From Chloroflexota bacterium (GTDB lineage Bacteria; Chloroflexota; Anaerolineae; Anaerolineales; Villigracilaceae): DNA of 64,000 nt. The translations under genes and the position numbers were made by a program. Position 1 is the stretch's first letter; each line of letters opens with the position of its first letter. The DNA is taken from contig JAAENC010000192.1 of NCBI GenBank assembly GCA_024224815.1, positions 1-64,000 on the forward strand. The letters are read 5' to 3'. The notes beneath the pieces were generated by a model. The model saw nothing but the letters and a program-made list of their open reading frames with translations, was not told where the DNA came from and made no database searches. Positions 1-7,513 of the stretch are shown here, in pieces.

Positions 1-31
1 CATCGCCTTGCCAGAAATGGTGTCAGCGAAA

Positions 32-104
32 AGCCGACGATGGGAATCGAACCCATAACCTGTCGCTTACAAGGCGACTGCTCTGCCAATTGAGCTACGT
101 CGGC
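32..104 (-). tRNA. tRNA-Thr (anticodon TGT)
   Basis: A complete cloverleaf can be drawn on the minus strand. The acceptor arm GCCGACG pairs with CGTCGGC, the D arm is GCTC/GAGC, the anticodon stem is GTCGC/GCGAC with loop CTTGTAA, and the T arm is ATGGG/CCCAT around TTCGATT. Anticodon TGT reads Thr codons ACN. No CCA is encoded, so it would be added after transcription. A promoter lies directly upstream. Confidence 0.97.
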
Positions 105-130
105 AAGGCAACTCTGCTTTAAGCAGAGCG

Positions 131-159
131 ATTATACCAAATGCTTATCACGACGACAA
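131..159 (-). promoter_or_regulatory. Promoter of tRNA-Thr
   Basis: On the minus strand TTGTCG (159-154) and TATAAT (136-131) are separated by 17 nt. Transcription would start about 20 nt before the tRNA. The 5' leader contains a short hairpin, CTCTGCTTAAAGCAGAG. Confidence 0.75.
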
Positions 160-265
160 GATATATGCCCAAAAGACTTCTTCAGACATACAGCGATGGA
201 GTTTATCAGGATTCTAAGGGCTAGTCAAGCAAAAATTGCAAAAACATGACTCTCTTCTTAAATGC

Positions 266-293
266 TTGACAAGAGGGGGAAATATTCTATAAT
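266..293 (+). promoter_or_regulatory. Sigma-70-type promoter for the 333-1403 gene pair
   Basis: A perfect TTGACA (266-271) and a perfect TATAAT (288-293) are 16 nt apart. This is one of the best promoter matches in the window and implies a 5' leader of about 30 nt before the ATG at 333. Confidence 0.85.
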
Positions 294-332
294 AGAACAA
301 ATGTTCAGTGTATTTTAAATAGGACTCGGCTT

Positions 333-1145
333 ATGAAATCTCTAAAAAGAAATTACGAATTAGCTCTTGCTGCGCTAGAAGAATTGACAGGAGAGCTTGT
401 TCTCAAAAATATAAAAGAAGATGTGGCGGAACGCTCTCAACTCCAACTTGCTCCCGCCCCTCTGGAGCAAATTCTTGATGAATTTGGGATTCTGCCATCC
501 GCATCCCTCTTTTTGGGTGCGGCATACGATGGGCTTCCTATTCTACTCAATCTAAATGATCCCAGCCCGGGGCCAATTTTGGTCTCTAGCGATCAGGGGA
601 GCGGAAAAACAGCTTTTTTGCAGCTTGTAGCGCAGGCAATTTCTAAGCTCCACTCTCCAGTAGATTTGCAATTTGGGGTGATTACCGATCATCCCGATGA
701 GTGGAAGGGTTTTGAAGAGATCAAAAATTGTATGGGCATTTTCCCGACCTACCATATTGATGCAGATAACTTCATCTTATCTTTGGCAGATTGGGCACAT
801 AATAACCGTCGTGAAAAGCGTTTTGCTTTACTGATGATCGATAATTTGGAAACAATTCTGGATATGGATGAAGATGTGCAGCAGAACCTCCGTTGGTTGC
901 TTTTGCGGGGACCGAATAGACGGGTTTGGCCCCTCGTCACTTTGAATGCTGGTCGGAGTGAAAAAGTGCTCCCGTGGTTGGATGCTTTTCGAACGAGATT
1001 ATTTGGGGCGGTGAAAAATATTCGCGACGCGGAAGCAATTGTCCCCACGGGCGACGCGGCTCTTCATCTTCTTGAGCCGGGACTTGAATTTATATTGAAC
1101 GAGAATCGACAATGGGTGAAGTTCTGGATTCCACCCATCAAATAA
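333..1145 (+). CDS. P-loop ATPase-like protein of unknown function
   Basis: This 270-residue soluble protein has a Walker A motif (GSGKT, residues 89-93, within SDQGSGKT) and a hydrophobic Walker B-like strand ending in ID (LLMID, about 166-170). The order is reminiscent of the FtsK/HerA class, where the loop follows a strand ending ILVSS. It is much shorter than FtsK and shows no membrane segments or gamma domain. The N-terminal 50 residues look helical. The gene has a near-perfect promoter and is followed 12 nt later by a small gene with a strong ribosome site, so the two probably form an operon. I infer an NTP-driven role but cannot name a substrate. A diverged FtsK-like domain protein specific to this lineage is the best guess. 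Confidence 0.7.
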   Translation: MKSLKRNYELALAALEELTGELVLKNIKEDVAERSQLQLAPAPLEQILDEFGILPSASLFLGAAYDGLPILLNLNDPSPGPILVSSDQGSGKTAFLQLVAQAISKLHSPVDLQFGVITDHPDEWKGFEEIKNCMGIFPTYHIDADNFILSLADWAHNNRREKRFALLMIDNLETILDMDEDVQQNLRWLLLRGPNRRVWPLVTLNAGRSEKVLPWLDAFRTRLFGAVKNIRDAEAIVPTGDAALHLLEPGLEFILNENRQWVKFWIPPIK

Positions 1146-1157
1146 TAGGAGGCAAAA

Positions 1158-1403
1158 ATGCAAGCAGGTATGATGTGGTTTGATAATGATAAAGAGAGAA
1201 CTTTAGCGGCAAAGGTAAAAACGGCGGCTGCTTATTATCATAAAAAATATGGACGTACCCCCGATTTGTGCATGGTTAACCCCAAAATGTTGACGGAAAA
1301 AGAACCTAAAACAGGAAAAATTGCTATTCGCAGCTATCAGCCTATTCTCCCCGGACATTTGTGGATCGGGATTGATGATAGCCGGTATAAGAAAAAAGTT
1401 TGA
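1158..1403 (+). CDS. Small conserved-looking protein of unknown function
   Basis: This 81-residue protein is preceded by AGGAGG (1147-1152) at good spacing. It starts MQAGMMWFDNDKERTLAAKV and is basic in the middle (YYHKKYGRTP). The phrase GRTPDLCMVNPKML suggests a compact alpha/beta fold. There are no membrane segments and no motif I can assign. It follows the P-loop protein after 12 nt and ends before a strong terminator, so it is the last gene of a two-gene transcript. Its function may depend on the upstream ATPase, which is inference from operon position only. Confidence 0.75.
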   Translation: MQAGMMWFDNDKERTLAAKVKTAAAYYHKKYGRTPDLCMVNPKMLTEKEPKTGKIAIRSYQPILPGHLWIGIDDSRYKKKV

Positions 1404-1523
1404 AACTTGCTAGTAAAGATGTAGGGAAGATTTCGTGAAGGATCGGAAAACTTATTAAAAAGAACACCATCTTTCAAATATGCCGATCAACCTTTGTGAG
1501 TAATTCTTGCATCTTTCGAAAGA

Positions 1524-1561
1524 AGACCTTCAGAGCAATATGCTTTGAAGGTCTTTTTTTA
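1524..1561 (+). terminator. Rho-independent terminator after the 333-1403 operon
   Basis: A long near-perfect palindrome (1524-1554) has 14-bp arms beginning AGACCTTC and ending GAAGGTCT, followed by a T run. The T run overlaps the 3' end of acpS on the other strand, so the terminator serves the plus-strand genes at a convergent junction. Confidence 0.85.
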
Positions 1562-1927
1562 TCCAATGCCCACAATCATCGCGATGGCGTGTGATTGGCT
1601 ATGGCTCAAACTGACCGACCATGTTGTGATATTTTCTTTTTCTGCGATTTTTGCGGCTTTGCCGTATAGGACTAAGGTTGGGGCACCGTTTTCTGCGCGT
1701 TGGATTTCGACTTCATCCCAGGCAAGGTCTGCACCAAATCCACAGCTGAGAGCTTTAGCTGTCGCTTCTTTCGCGGCAAATCGCGCAGCCAGAGATTCGG
1801 CTCTCCCGCCGCAATCGGTGAGTTCACGCGCGGTAAAAATGCGATTCAGGAATCTTTCTCCATGCCGCGCGATGGCGGTAGCGATGCGTTCTATTTTGAT
1901 TAGGTCGATTCCTGTTCTTAGTTTCAT
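1559..1927 (-). CDS. acpS: Holo-[acyl-carrier-protein] synthase
   Basis: AcpS transfers 4'-phosphopantetheine from CoA to the active serine of acyl carrier protein, activating it for fatty acid synthesis in the cytoplasm. The 122-residue length is typical of the trimeric AcpS group. The N-terminal GIDLIKIERI supplies the metal-binding Asp, and RFAAKEATAKAL is the second signature, with the catalytic Glu and Lys. The gene is short and compact, and its 3' end overlaps the terminator of the convergent operon. An imperfect palindromic repeat separates it from the upstream M16 peptidase gene, so it may be co-transcribed with that pair. Confidence 0.95.
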   Translation of the reverse strand: MKLRTGIDLIKIERIATAIARHGERFLNRIFTARELTDCGGRAESLAARFAAKEATAKALSCGFGADLAWDEVEIQRAENGAPTLVLYGKAAKIAEKENITTWSVSLSHSQSHAIAMIVGIG

Positions 1928-1937
1928 GTTTTTTGCA

Positions 1938-1958
1938 GGGGCGGATCTCAGACCCGCC
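1938..1958. repeat. Palindromic intergenic element, GGGCGG/CCGCCC type
   Basis: The inverted repeat GGGCGGATCTCAGACCCGCCC is followed by TTAC. A cleaner copy lies at 33354-33384. These are short REP-like palindromes in a gap between minus-strand genes, and could add RNA stability or termination. Confidence 0.6.
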
Positions 1959-1966
1959 CTTACTAA

Positions 1967-3232
1967 TTATGCGCCAGCCGTTGCAATAGCAAGACGCTCT
2001 ATTTCTATATACTTCTGCGCTACGGCTAAAATATCTTCTCGTGTGACAGCGTGAATAAGATCGGGATATTGGCGATAATAATCTAAATCAAGGTCGTATC
2101 TTTCTATATTAAGCAATGCACCTGAAACACCACCATTTGATTCCAGAGAGAGGGGCAAAGAGCCAATATAATTGCTTTTATTATCTTCTAATTCTTCTTC
2201 GCTAACGCCCTCTTTGATGAAATTCTCTAATTCTTTGATAATTAGATCTATCGCTTTCTCGACATTGGCAGGATTCACACCTGCGCTGACGTACCATGCG
2301 CCGGGGCCTCGCCCCGCGCTCAAGCTGGAGTAGGCGTAATAGGCTAAACCGGATTTTTCGCGAACAGAATCGCCAATGCGACCCATCAAGCCAAAACGCC
2401 CGAGAATTGAATTGCCGAGCGAAGCAGCCATATAATCGTCATCCAGACGTTTGGGACCGAGAAAACCCATCATTAAGTCGGTTTGGGATTTTCCTGCAAT
2501 AGGATGATGTCGCCGAGTCCGTTCTTCGAGAGGGGGCATATCATCAACTGTTGGTTTTGGCGGCTGTTCGGGATTTTGCCAATCGCCGAGAATTTCTTCG
2601 ACTTGTTTTACAGCATCATCCGCTTCGATTGCGCCGACAAGGGCGATAACCATATCGCGTGGGCCATAATGTTTTTGGTGAAAAGCGACTAAGTCGTCAC
2701 GCGTAATTGCGCCAATTGTCTCTGTTGTTCCATCGCCTGTGTGTCTGTAGGGATGATCGTGATAGAGCATTTCATCGAAAATAAGCTCTGCCATATCGCG
2801 TGTATCTTGGTCGCGCATGGCAAGCCCGGTTAGATGTTGTGCGCGTAGTCGTTCTAAATGCTCTGTAGGGAAAGTTGGCCTTCGGAGACCTTCAGAGAGC
2901 ATTTCCATTAGAAGAGATAGATCTTCGGTCAGGGCGCGGCCACCAAAGCCTGAAGTAAAAGTATTTGCGCTAAAGTTAAAGCTCGCGCCTACAGATTCAA
3001 GCCCATCATAAATAGATTGAAAATCGTTTTTCTCTGTGCCGCGCATCAGCATGGATGCGGTGAAGTCGGCCAAGCCGAGTTTTTCTTCGCTATCAAAAAG
3101 TGATCCGGCGGGCAAATTGCCACGCAAGACCACAGAAGGGCTATTAAAATTGGAGCGGCATAAAACCGTGATGCCATTTTTAAGTTTAACGCGGGTAATA
3201 TCGTCTGCGCCGGGATATGCTTTGTTATTCAT
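1967..3232 (-). CDS. M16 family peptidase, non-catalytic partner subunit
   Basis: This 421-residue protein has the insulinase-like (M16) fold, seen in GITVLCRSN, the long middle Y-x-P-x-D-M segment and the C-terminal glycine-rich SGLAYYAYSS region with the Arg/Tyr motif typical of the substrate-binding half. The HxxEH zinc site is absent; the equivalent position reads GLADF. It therefore resembles the inactive subunit of a heterodimeric M16B peptidase. The ATG at 3232 is chosen because it overlaps the end of the upstream catalytic-subunit gene (ATGAATAA), giving translational coupling. An upstream in-frame extension exists but lies inside the neighbour gene. It probably pairs with the product of 3225-4517 to degrade peptides. 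Confidence 0.9.
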   Translation of the reverse strand: MNNKAYPGADDITRVKLKNGITVLCRSNFNSPSVVLRGNLPAGSLFDSEEKLGLADFTASMLMRGTEKNDFQSIYDGLESVGASFNFSANTFTSGFGGRALTEDLSLLMEMLSEGLRRPTFPTEHLERLRAQHLTGLAMRDQDTRDMAELIFDEMLYHDHPYRHTGDGTTETIGAITRDDLVAFHQKHYGPRDMVIALVGAIEADDAVKQVEEILGDWQNPEQPPKPTVDDMPPLEERTRRHHPIAGKSQTDLMMGFLGPKRLDDDYMAASLGNSILGRFGLMGRIGDSVREKSGLAYYAYSSLSAGRGPGAWYVSAGVNPANVEKAIDLIIKELENFIKEGVSEEELEDNKSNYIGSLPLSLESNGGVSGALLNIERYDLDLDYYRQYPDLIHAVTREDILAVAQKYIEIERLAIATAGA

Positions 3233-4517
3233 TGATGTTTTCCTCGTTGATGGGCAAATAAGTGCCCACCACGCGGGCTTTCTTTTTGAAATATTTTTTT
3301 GCGACTCTCTGCACATCCTCTGGAGTGACGGCGGCGAGATTGTCGAGATAATTTTCGAACCAAGCATAATCGGCGAACATTTCTGTGTAGCCCATCCAGA
3401 AGCCCTGATTTGTAATGCTCTCGCTGCCATAGGCAAAGAGCGCTTTCGCTTGTTTGACGGCGCGGGCAACTTCTTCGGTTGAAACTTTTTCATCTTGCAC
3501 GCGGGCGATCTCTACATCTAATGCGGCGAGGGCTTCGGCGGGTGTTTTTTCGGGATGAATGACCATCACGATACTATAAAGATAGGGGTCTATCGTGGCT
3601 TGTGCGCCGCCGCTCATGCCAACTGTTAATTCTGATTCGACCAAAGCTTTATAGAGGCGAGATGTTTTATTGGATATGCCGCCCCCGAACATATTCAGGC
3701 TACTTGCGCCAGCCAGAAGACTGTCTAAAACGCTTAATGGGAAGAAGTCTGGGTCAGTGGCTGCCGGGAAATGGTAGCAAACCTGAACGTAGGTTGTATC
3801 GCCCGTCCCCTCCACGGTCAGACTCATCTCTCCGCTTGCTTCCGTTTCTGGGCGTGAGAGCTGTCTCGGGGCGGGTGCGGCGGGAATCCCTCCGAAAAGT
3901 TTTTCTATGCGCTTGAGCATTTTCTCTGTATCGAAATCTCCCGCTATCGCCATAACGGCATTATTGGGCGCGTAATATGCTTTGTAGTGTTCATAAAGAT
4001 CATCGCGCGTCATGCTTTTTAGGTCTGCCATATCGCCGATAACTTTGTGATGGTAGGGGTGGATGCGAAAAGCGGCGGCCTGCGTGGCTTCGCTGAGTTT
4101 GAACATGGGCGAGTTTTCATTGCCTTCGCGCTCAGAAATAACGACCGTGCGTTCGGATGCGACTTCTTCGGGGTCAAAAATACTATTTTGCATTCGGTCA
4201 GATTCGAGTTGCAACGCGAGATCGATCTTGTCTGCCGGCATGGTTTCGTAATAGGTGGTGAAATCGAGATAGGTGAAAGCATTCCAGACGCCGCCCTCGC
4301 GAGAGATGGCTTTATCGAGCACATTGGCAGGGAATTTTGGTGTCCCTTTAAATTGCATATGCTCGACCCAATGCGAGATGCCTGTTTTGCCGGGTACTTC
4401 GTTACGTGAGCCAACGCGATACCAGATCCACGATGAAATAAGCGGGGCGGAGTGAATTTCTTTGAGCAAAAGGGTTAAGCCGTTTGCGAGGGTGGTTTTT
4501 GTGAATTTTTGGGTCAT
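3225..4517 (-). CDS. M16 family zinc metallopeptidase, catalytic subunit
   Basis: This 430-residue protein carries the inverted zinc motif HWVEH (residues 49-53), with the downstream Glu-rich segment (ERTVVISEREG) that supplies the third metal ligand in this family. M16 enzymes open like a clam shell to cut peptides, and bacterial examples act as processing peptidases or peptide scavengers. No signal peptide is evident, so a cytoplasmic role is likely. Its stop codon overlaps the start of the non-catalytic partner by 8 nt, which favours equal synthesis of two subunits. A GC-rich repeat separates it from the next upstream gene. Confidence 0.92.
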   Translation of the reverse strand: MTQKFTKTTLANGLTLLLKEIHSAPLISSWIWYRVGSRNEVPGKTGISHWVEHMQFKGTPKFPANVLDKAISREGGVWNAFTYLDFTTYYETMPADKIDLALQLESDRMQNSIFDPEEVASERTVVISEREGNENSPMFKLSEATQAAAFRIHPYHHKVIGDMADLKSMTRDDLYEHYKAYYAPNNAVMAIAGDFDTEKMLKRIEKLFGGIPAAPAPRQLSRPETEASGEMSLTVEGTGDTTYVQVCYHFPAATDPDFFPLSVLDSLLAGASSLNMFGGGISNKTSRLYKALVESELTVGMSGGAQATIDPYLYSIVMVIHPEKTPAEALAALDVEIARVQDEKVSTEEVARAVKQAKALFAYGSESITNQGFWMGYTEMFADYAWFENYLDNLAAVTPEDVQRVAKKYFKKKARVVGTYLPINEENINE

Positions 4518-4567
4518 GAAGTTCCTTGTACCAATAAGATTTTATTTTGTGTCTGCCCCATCCTAGC

Positions 4568-4624
4568 CTTCCCCCTTAGGAGAAGGGATAAGTTCTCCCC
4601 CTTAGGGGGGAGTTAGAGGGGGGC
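4568..4624. repeat. CCCCC/GGGGG intergenic repeat
   Basis: A tract of C-runs and G-runs ends in GGGGGGAGTTAGAGGGGGG, with internal CCCCCTTAGGGGGG palindromes. Related elements lie at 23916-23949, 39520-39580 and 49332-49390. All are between genes. Confidence 0.65.
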
Positions 4625-4644
4625 TAAATAGTAAATTGAGCGAA

Positions 4645-5448
4645 TTACGGGCAAAGTGCTTCGCCACCTGCCTTTTTGGCATTCGGCGAAACGAGGCAAT
4701 AAAGCGGTTGGACAACTTCCTGCAAGCCGACAAAAGGTTTGTGGAGATCGGTTTCTTCGAGCGCAATATCTACAGGGACATTGAGTTTAACAGGGACTTG
4801 CTTGTCTACAGGAACAACTAGATTGAGCACAATAGGTAGGTTAGTTCCTGCGGGGAGCGTTACTGTAGCTGGTGCGTTAATATTAATGGTAGACGTGTTT
4901 ATAACAACGTAGGCACCGGAGATAGTCACATCTTCACTTAAAGTGACGTTGGTCGCTTGATTTAATTCAAGGTCAAATTGGACGGGGATTTCATCTTCGA
5001 CAACGATATTTGTTTTAATATGTGCTACGTCCATTAATTGAAAGTTGTCATAAAGTCCTTGAAGAAGTTCTTTGGGCGTATCTACACCAATTTTTTCCGG
5101 AATTTTGAGAACGGTGTAATTTTGGTAGAGACCAATGAGCAAGGCAACCACAACAATATTAACCAGCATTGAGATTGCGCTTGTTATCGTCCATAGGGCG
5201 CGGAGAAATTTTTCTTGCGAGCTACGCTCATCAGGCTCGGCTTGAGTTGAGACAGGTTTTTTCGTTGGGGAGGGTTTTTTAATATCAGATATAGGCTTTT
5301 CTGTTGTTATATTTTCTTTCGGCTCATTTCTGGGAATACCTGCGAAAAAATCTTCTTCGATTTTTTCTTCTTTTTCTTTCTCTCTTAGATCTTTGTCTGG
5401 AGAGGAAAGGATATTTTTCATTTTCTTGGCAGGTTCAGAATTGCTCAT
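4645..5448 (-). CDS. Single-pass membrane protein with disordered N-terminus, unknown function
   Basis: The 267-residue product starts at the ATG at 5448, chosen because GGAGG lies 7 nt upstream; a longer in-frame start lacks such a site. Residues 1-80 are charged and low-complexity (Lys/Glu/Pro). One membrane segment lies at about 84-107. The outer part is rich in beta-prone Val/Asn/Thr with short phrases such as NVPVDIALEE, suggesting an extracytoplasmic beta sandwich. I do not recognise the family. It stands alone, divergent from the lipoprotein gene at 5640. Confidence 0.75.
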   Translation of the reverse strand: MSNSEPAKKMKNILSSPDKDLREKEKEEKIEEDFFAGIPRNEPKENITTEKPISDIKKPSPTKKPVSTQAEPDERSSQEKFLRALWTITSAISMLVNIVVVALLIGLYQNYTVLKIPEKIGVDTPKELLQGLYDNFQLMDVAHIKTNIVVEDEIPVQFDLELNQATNVTLSEDVTISGAYVVINTSTININAPATVTLPAGTNLPIVLNLVVPVDKQVPVKLNVPVDIALEETDLHKPFVGLQEVVQPLYCLVSPNAKKAGGEALCP

Positions 5449-5573
5449 GATATTCCTCCGATTTTGATGTTTTTGTCGGGGCAATCTTAGCACAGAGTGG
5501 ATAAAAAAGGCATATTTTGGATAATAGGGCTGAAAATATACAAAAAGATAAAAGCTTCCTACCTTTAGGGTAC

Positions 5574-5602
5574 TTGTAGATTAGTTTAACCCCTTCTATA
5601 AT
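5574..5602 (+). promoter_or_regulatory. Promoter of the FW-domain lipoprotein gene
   Basis: TTGTAG (5574-5579) and TATAAT (5597-5602) are separated by 17 nt. The -10 box contains an in-frame ATG (5601) that gives a longer but spurious start. The real start follows AAGGAG at 5640. Confidence 0.75.
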
Positions 5603-5639
5603 GAAAGCATTGAAAAGAAAAAATAAGAAGGAGATATCA

Positions 5640-6605
5640 ATGAAAAAATCTAAGCACCTTTTAATTTCTATATTTATCCTAAGCGCAATTGTGTTGGGCG
5701 CCTGTAATCTCCCCACAGGAGAAAGTGAAGAAGATGCCGCCGCAACAGTCATCGCCGAAACCGCAGCATCTGTTTTTACGCAGGCAGCTGAGACCGCTGC
5801 ATCAACTTTGCCAACGGCAACAACTGCGCCAGAAGCAACAGCTACTGCAACAAATACGCTTTTCCCAACTTCGCCGGCGGCAACGGCAACGAATACGCCT
5901 GTTCCTTGTAATAGAGCTAGCTTCGTTAAAGATGTCACTTACGCCGACAATTCAGAAGTCGCATCAGGTGCAGCTTTTACAAAAACCTGGCGCATAAAAA
6001 ATAATGGTACTTGTTCGTGGACATCGGGCTATGTTTTGCTCTTTGATAGCGGGGACCAAATGGGCGCGCCGGGTACGGCAACCATTACCGCGGGGACAGT
6101 CGCCCCTGGAGCAACGGTAGATATTTCAGTTGATCTGACCGCACCCGCCAGCCCGGGCACTTATCAGGGAAAATTCAAACTCCGTTCACCGGATAATATC
6201 GTTTTCGGTATTAATGCTGATGGTCAGGGACCATTTTGGGTCAAGATCGTTGTCCCTAATCCCACGGCCACGCCTACAGAGACAACCGTGCCTGCTGCTG
6301 GTGATTTAGGCATAATCGAAATCATTATGAAAACTAATTTTGAAGTTGCTGTGCGCGTAGGCGCAACACCTATTGGGAGCTTGAGCGGAAATTATCAATA
6401 TACTGTTTATGCCGATGGCGTTCAGGTTCAACAAGGAAGTTGTGCAATCCCTTCAGGCAGTAATCTTTGCTCTACAGGGCATATTGTTAGTGGATCACAA
6501 TCTATTCAAGTCGTAATTGATTCAGACAATAGCATTAATGAAACAGATGAAGGGAATAACTCGGACACCGTGACTTGTGATAAAGCAGCGTTGGCTTGTA
6601 GCTAA
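5640..6605 (+). CDS. Secreted lipoprotein with FW (Nbr1-like) and CARDB-like domains
   Basis: The 321-residue precursor begins with a lipoprotein signal ending LGAC (Cys22). A Thr/Ala/Pro-rich linker (about 45-88) leads to an Ig-like FW domain at about 90-195. This shows the family phrase KTWRIKNNGTCSWTSGY and the later SPGTYQGKFKLRSPD. A second beta-sandwich at about 215-321 ends VIDSDNSINETDEGNN, as in CARDB repeats. Four Cys near the end may form disulfides. Such proteins are surface adhesion or binding modules in Chloroflexota; no catalytic site is seen. The start is the ATG after AAGGAG. Confidence 0.88.
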   Translation: MKKSKHLLISIFILSAIVLGACNLPTGESEEDAAATVIAETAASVFTQAAETAASTLPTATTAPEATATATNTLFPTSPAATATNTPVPCNRASFVKDVTYADNSEVASGAAFTKTWRIKNNGTCSWTSGYVLLFDSGDQMGAPGTATITAGTVAPGATVDISVDLTAPASPGTYQGKFKLRSPDNIVFGINADGQGPFWVKIVVPNPTATPTETTVPAAGDLGIIEIIMKTNFEVAVRVGATPIGSLSGNYQYTVYADGVQVQQGSCAIPSGSNLCSTGHIVSGSQSIQVVIDSDNSINETDEGNNSDTVTCDKAALACS

Positions 6606-6705
6606 AAACCCTTCATATTAAGCGCAGTTATCGGTTTGTAAGGCGATTGCAAAGAACTTTCGGCACACACGCGGGTTTAGACAATCAAACCAAAAGGAGG
6701 TTGAA

Positions 6706-6828
6706 ATGTCTATACTAGCTGTAGTCACGCTCGTTCTTGTTAGCCCCTTTATGGCGATCAGCCTTCTCCCCGCGCTGCGCCATAAAGAGGACGAAGATGA
6801 AGATACTATCGTCCGTTGGCGAAAATAA
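6706..6828 (+). CDS. 40-residue single-pass membrane microprotein
   Basis: This short gene has an excellent ribosome site, AAAGGAGG, 5 nt before the ATG. The product is MSILAVVTLVLVSPFMAISL followed by a short charged tail rich in Asp/Glu (HKEDEDEDT) and ending VRWRK. The first 24 residues form one membrane helix. It lies 100 bp after the FW lipoprotein gene and ends just before a strong terminator, so it is either the last gene of that transcript or a separate unit. The role is unknown. The strong translation signal and terminator argue for a real product. Confidence 0.65.
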   Translation: MSILAVVTLVLVSPFMAISLLPALRHKEDEDEDTIVRWRK

Positions 6829-6844
6829 ACTTTATCAGATAGAT

Positions 6845-6877
6845 AAAATCCCCCGCTCATACGAGCGGGGGATTTTT
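6845..6877 (+). terminator. Rho-independent terminator after the microprotein gene
   Basis: The hairpin has arms AAATCCCCCGCTC and GAGCGGGGGATTT around a short ATACG loop, followed by TTTT. Confidence 0.85.
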
Positions 6878-6914
6878 GTATCATACTTGATTTTGGCTTG
6901 CTACCGTTAAACCC

Positions 6915-6947
6915 AGACCTGACAGGTTTTAAAAACCTGTCAGGTCT
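6915..6947. repeat. Perfect palindrome of the ACCTGACAGGT family
   Basis: The arms AGACCTGACAGGTTTT and AAAACCTGTCAGGTCT pair perfectly over 16 bp with a single-base centre. It lies just after dtd and could act as its terminator. A related element with the same core in long spaced arms lies at 22259-22355, so this is a mobile or REP-like family. Confidence 0.75.
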
Positions 6948-6951
6948 TCAC

Positions 6952-7389
6952 TTATTTCTCCATCCAAATCGTGACCGGCCCATCATTATCGATCTCAACC
7001 AACATATTTGCCCCAAATTGCCCGCCTTGCGTAGGAACACCTTGCGCTGTGAGTTTTTTTATAAAATTCTCTACCAGCGGCTCTGCAATCTCCGGGTGTG
7101 CAGCGTGAATGAAAGAAGGTCGCCGACCTTTGCGTGTGTCTGCATAAAGTGTAAATTGCGAAACAACGATCGCTTCACCGCCGACATCCAGCAAAGATAA
7201 ATTCATTTTGCCCTGCTCATCTTCAAAAATGCGAAGGTGGGCAATTTTTTTTGTCAAATAATCTATCTCTTCTTTACCATCCCCATCACCAACCCCCAAA
7301 AGGATGACCAATCCCTGTCCTATCTCAGCAATATTTTTGCCTTCGACAGATACTTTCCCTTGAGAAACTCGTTGAATTAATGCGCGCAT
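6952..7389 (-). CDS. dtd: D-aminoacyl-tRNA deacylase
   Basis: DTD removes D-amino acids (and Gly mischarged on tRNA-Ala) from tRNA, a proofreading step that keeps D-residues out of proteins. The 145-residue length fits the family. The catalytic-pocket motifs SQFTLYAD (SQxT) and NDGPVTI (Gly-cisPro) are both present, and the N-terminus [17 protein letters not shown] is characteristic. It follows trpS in the same direction, separated by a 92-bp repeat, giving a cluster of tRNA-charging functions. Confidence 0.96.
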   Translation of the reverse strand: MRALIQRVSQGKVSVEGKNIAEIGQGLVILLGVGDGDGKEEIDYLTKKIAHLRIFEDEQGKMNLSLLDVGGEAIVVSQFTLYADTRKGRRPSFIHAAHPEIAEPLVENFIKKLTAQGVPTQGGQFGANMLVEIDNDGPVTIWMEK

Positions 7390-7408
7390 TATTCACCAAA
7401 TAGCAAAT

Positions 7409-7500
7409 GTCATTGCGAGCCAGTTTTTTCGGCGAAGCAATCTCCACCAATGTGATGGAGATTGCCACGCCGTCGAAAACCATCGACGGCTCGCAATGAC
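7409..7500. repeat. MITE-like element, GTCATTGCGAG ... CTCGCAATGAC ends
   Basis: The 92-bp element has terminal inverted repeats GTCATTGCGAGCC and GGCTCGCAATGAC. Inside are GAAGCAATCTCCA, its inverted counterpart TGGAGATTGCC, and a GCCGTCG/CGACGGC hairpin. A related full-length element lies at 62872-62958 and partial ones near 14922 and 22482. It encodes nothing and resembles widespread non-autonomous palindromic repeats. Confidence 0.8.
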
Positions 7501-7513
7501 AAATAATAGAAAA

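Noticed and set aside
1-31. Possible second tRNA or gene end at the window start
   Set aside because: The 31 bases show no tRNA arm or clear frame.
1545-2054. Plus-strand open frame of 169 codons opposite acpS
   Set aside because: It lies on the opposite strand of acpS, lacks a ribosome site and has low-complexity Ser/Ala composition.
5435-5938. Minus-strand frame of 167 codons opposite the FW lipoprotein gene
   Set aside because: Val/Ala-rich shadow of the Thr/Ala linker; no ribosome site.
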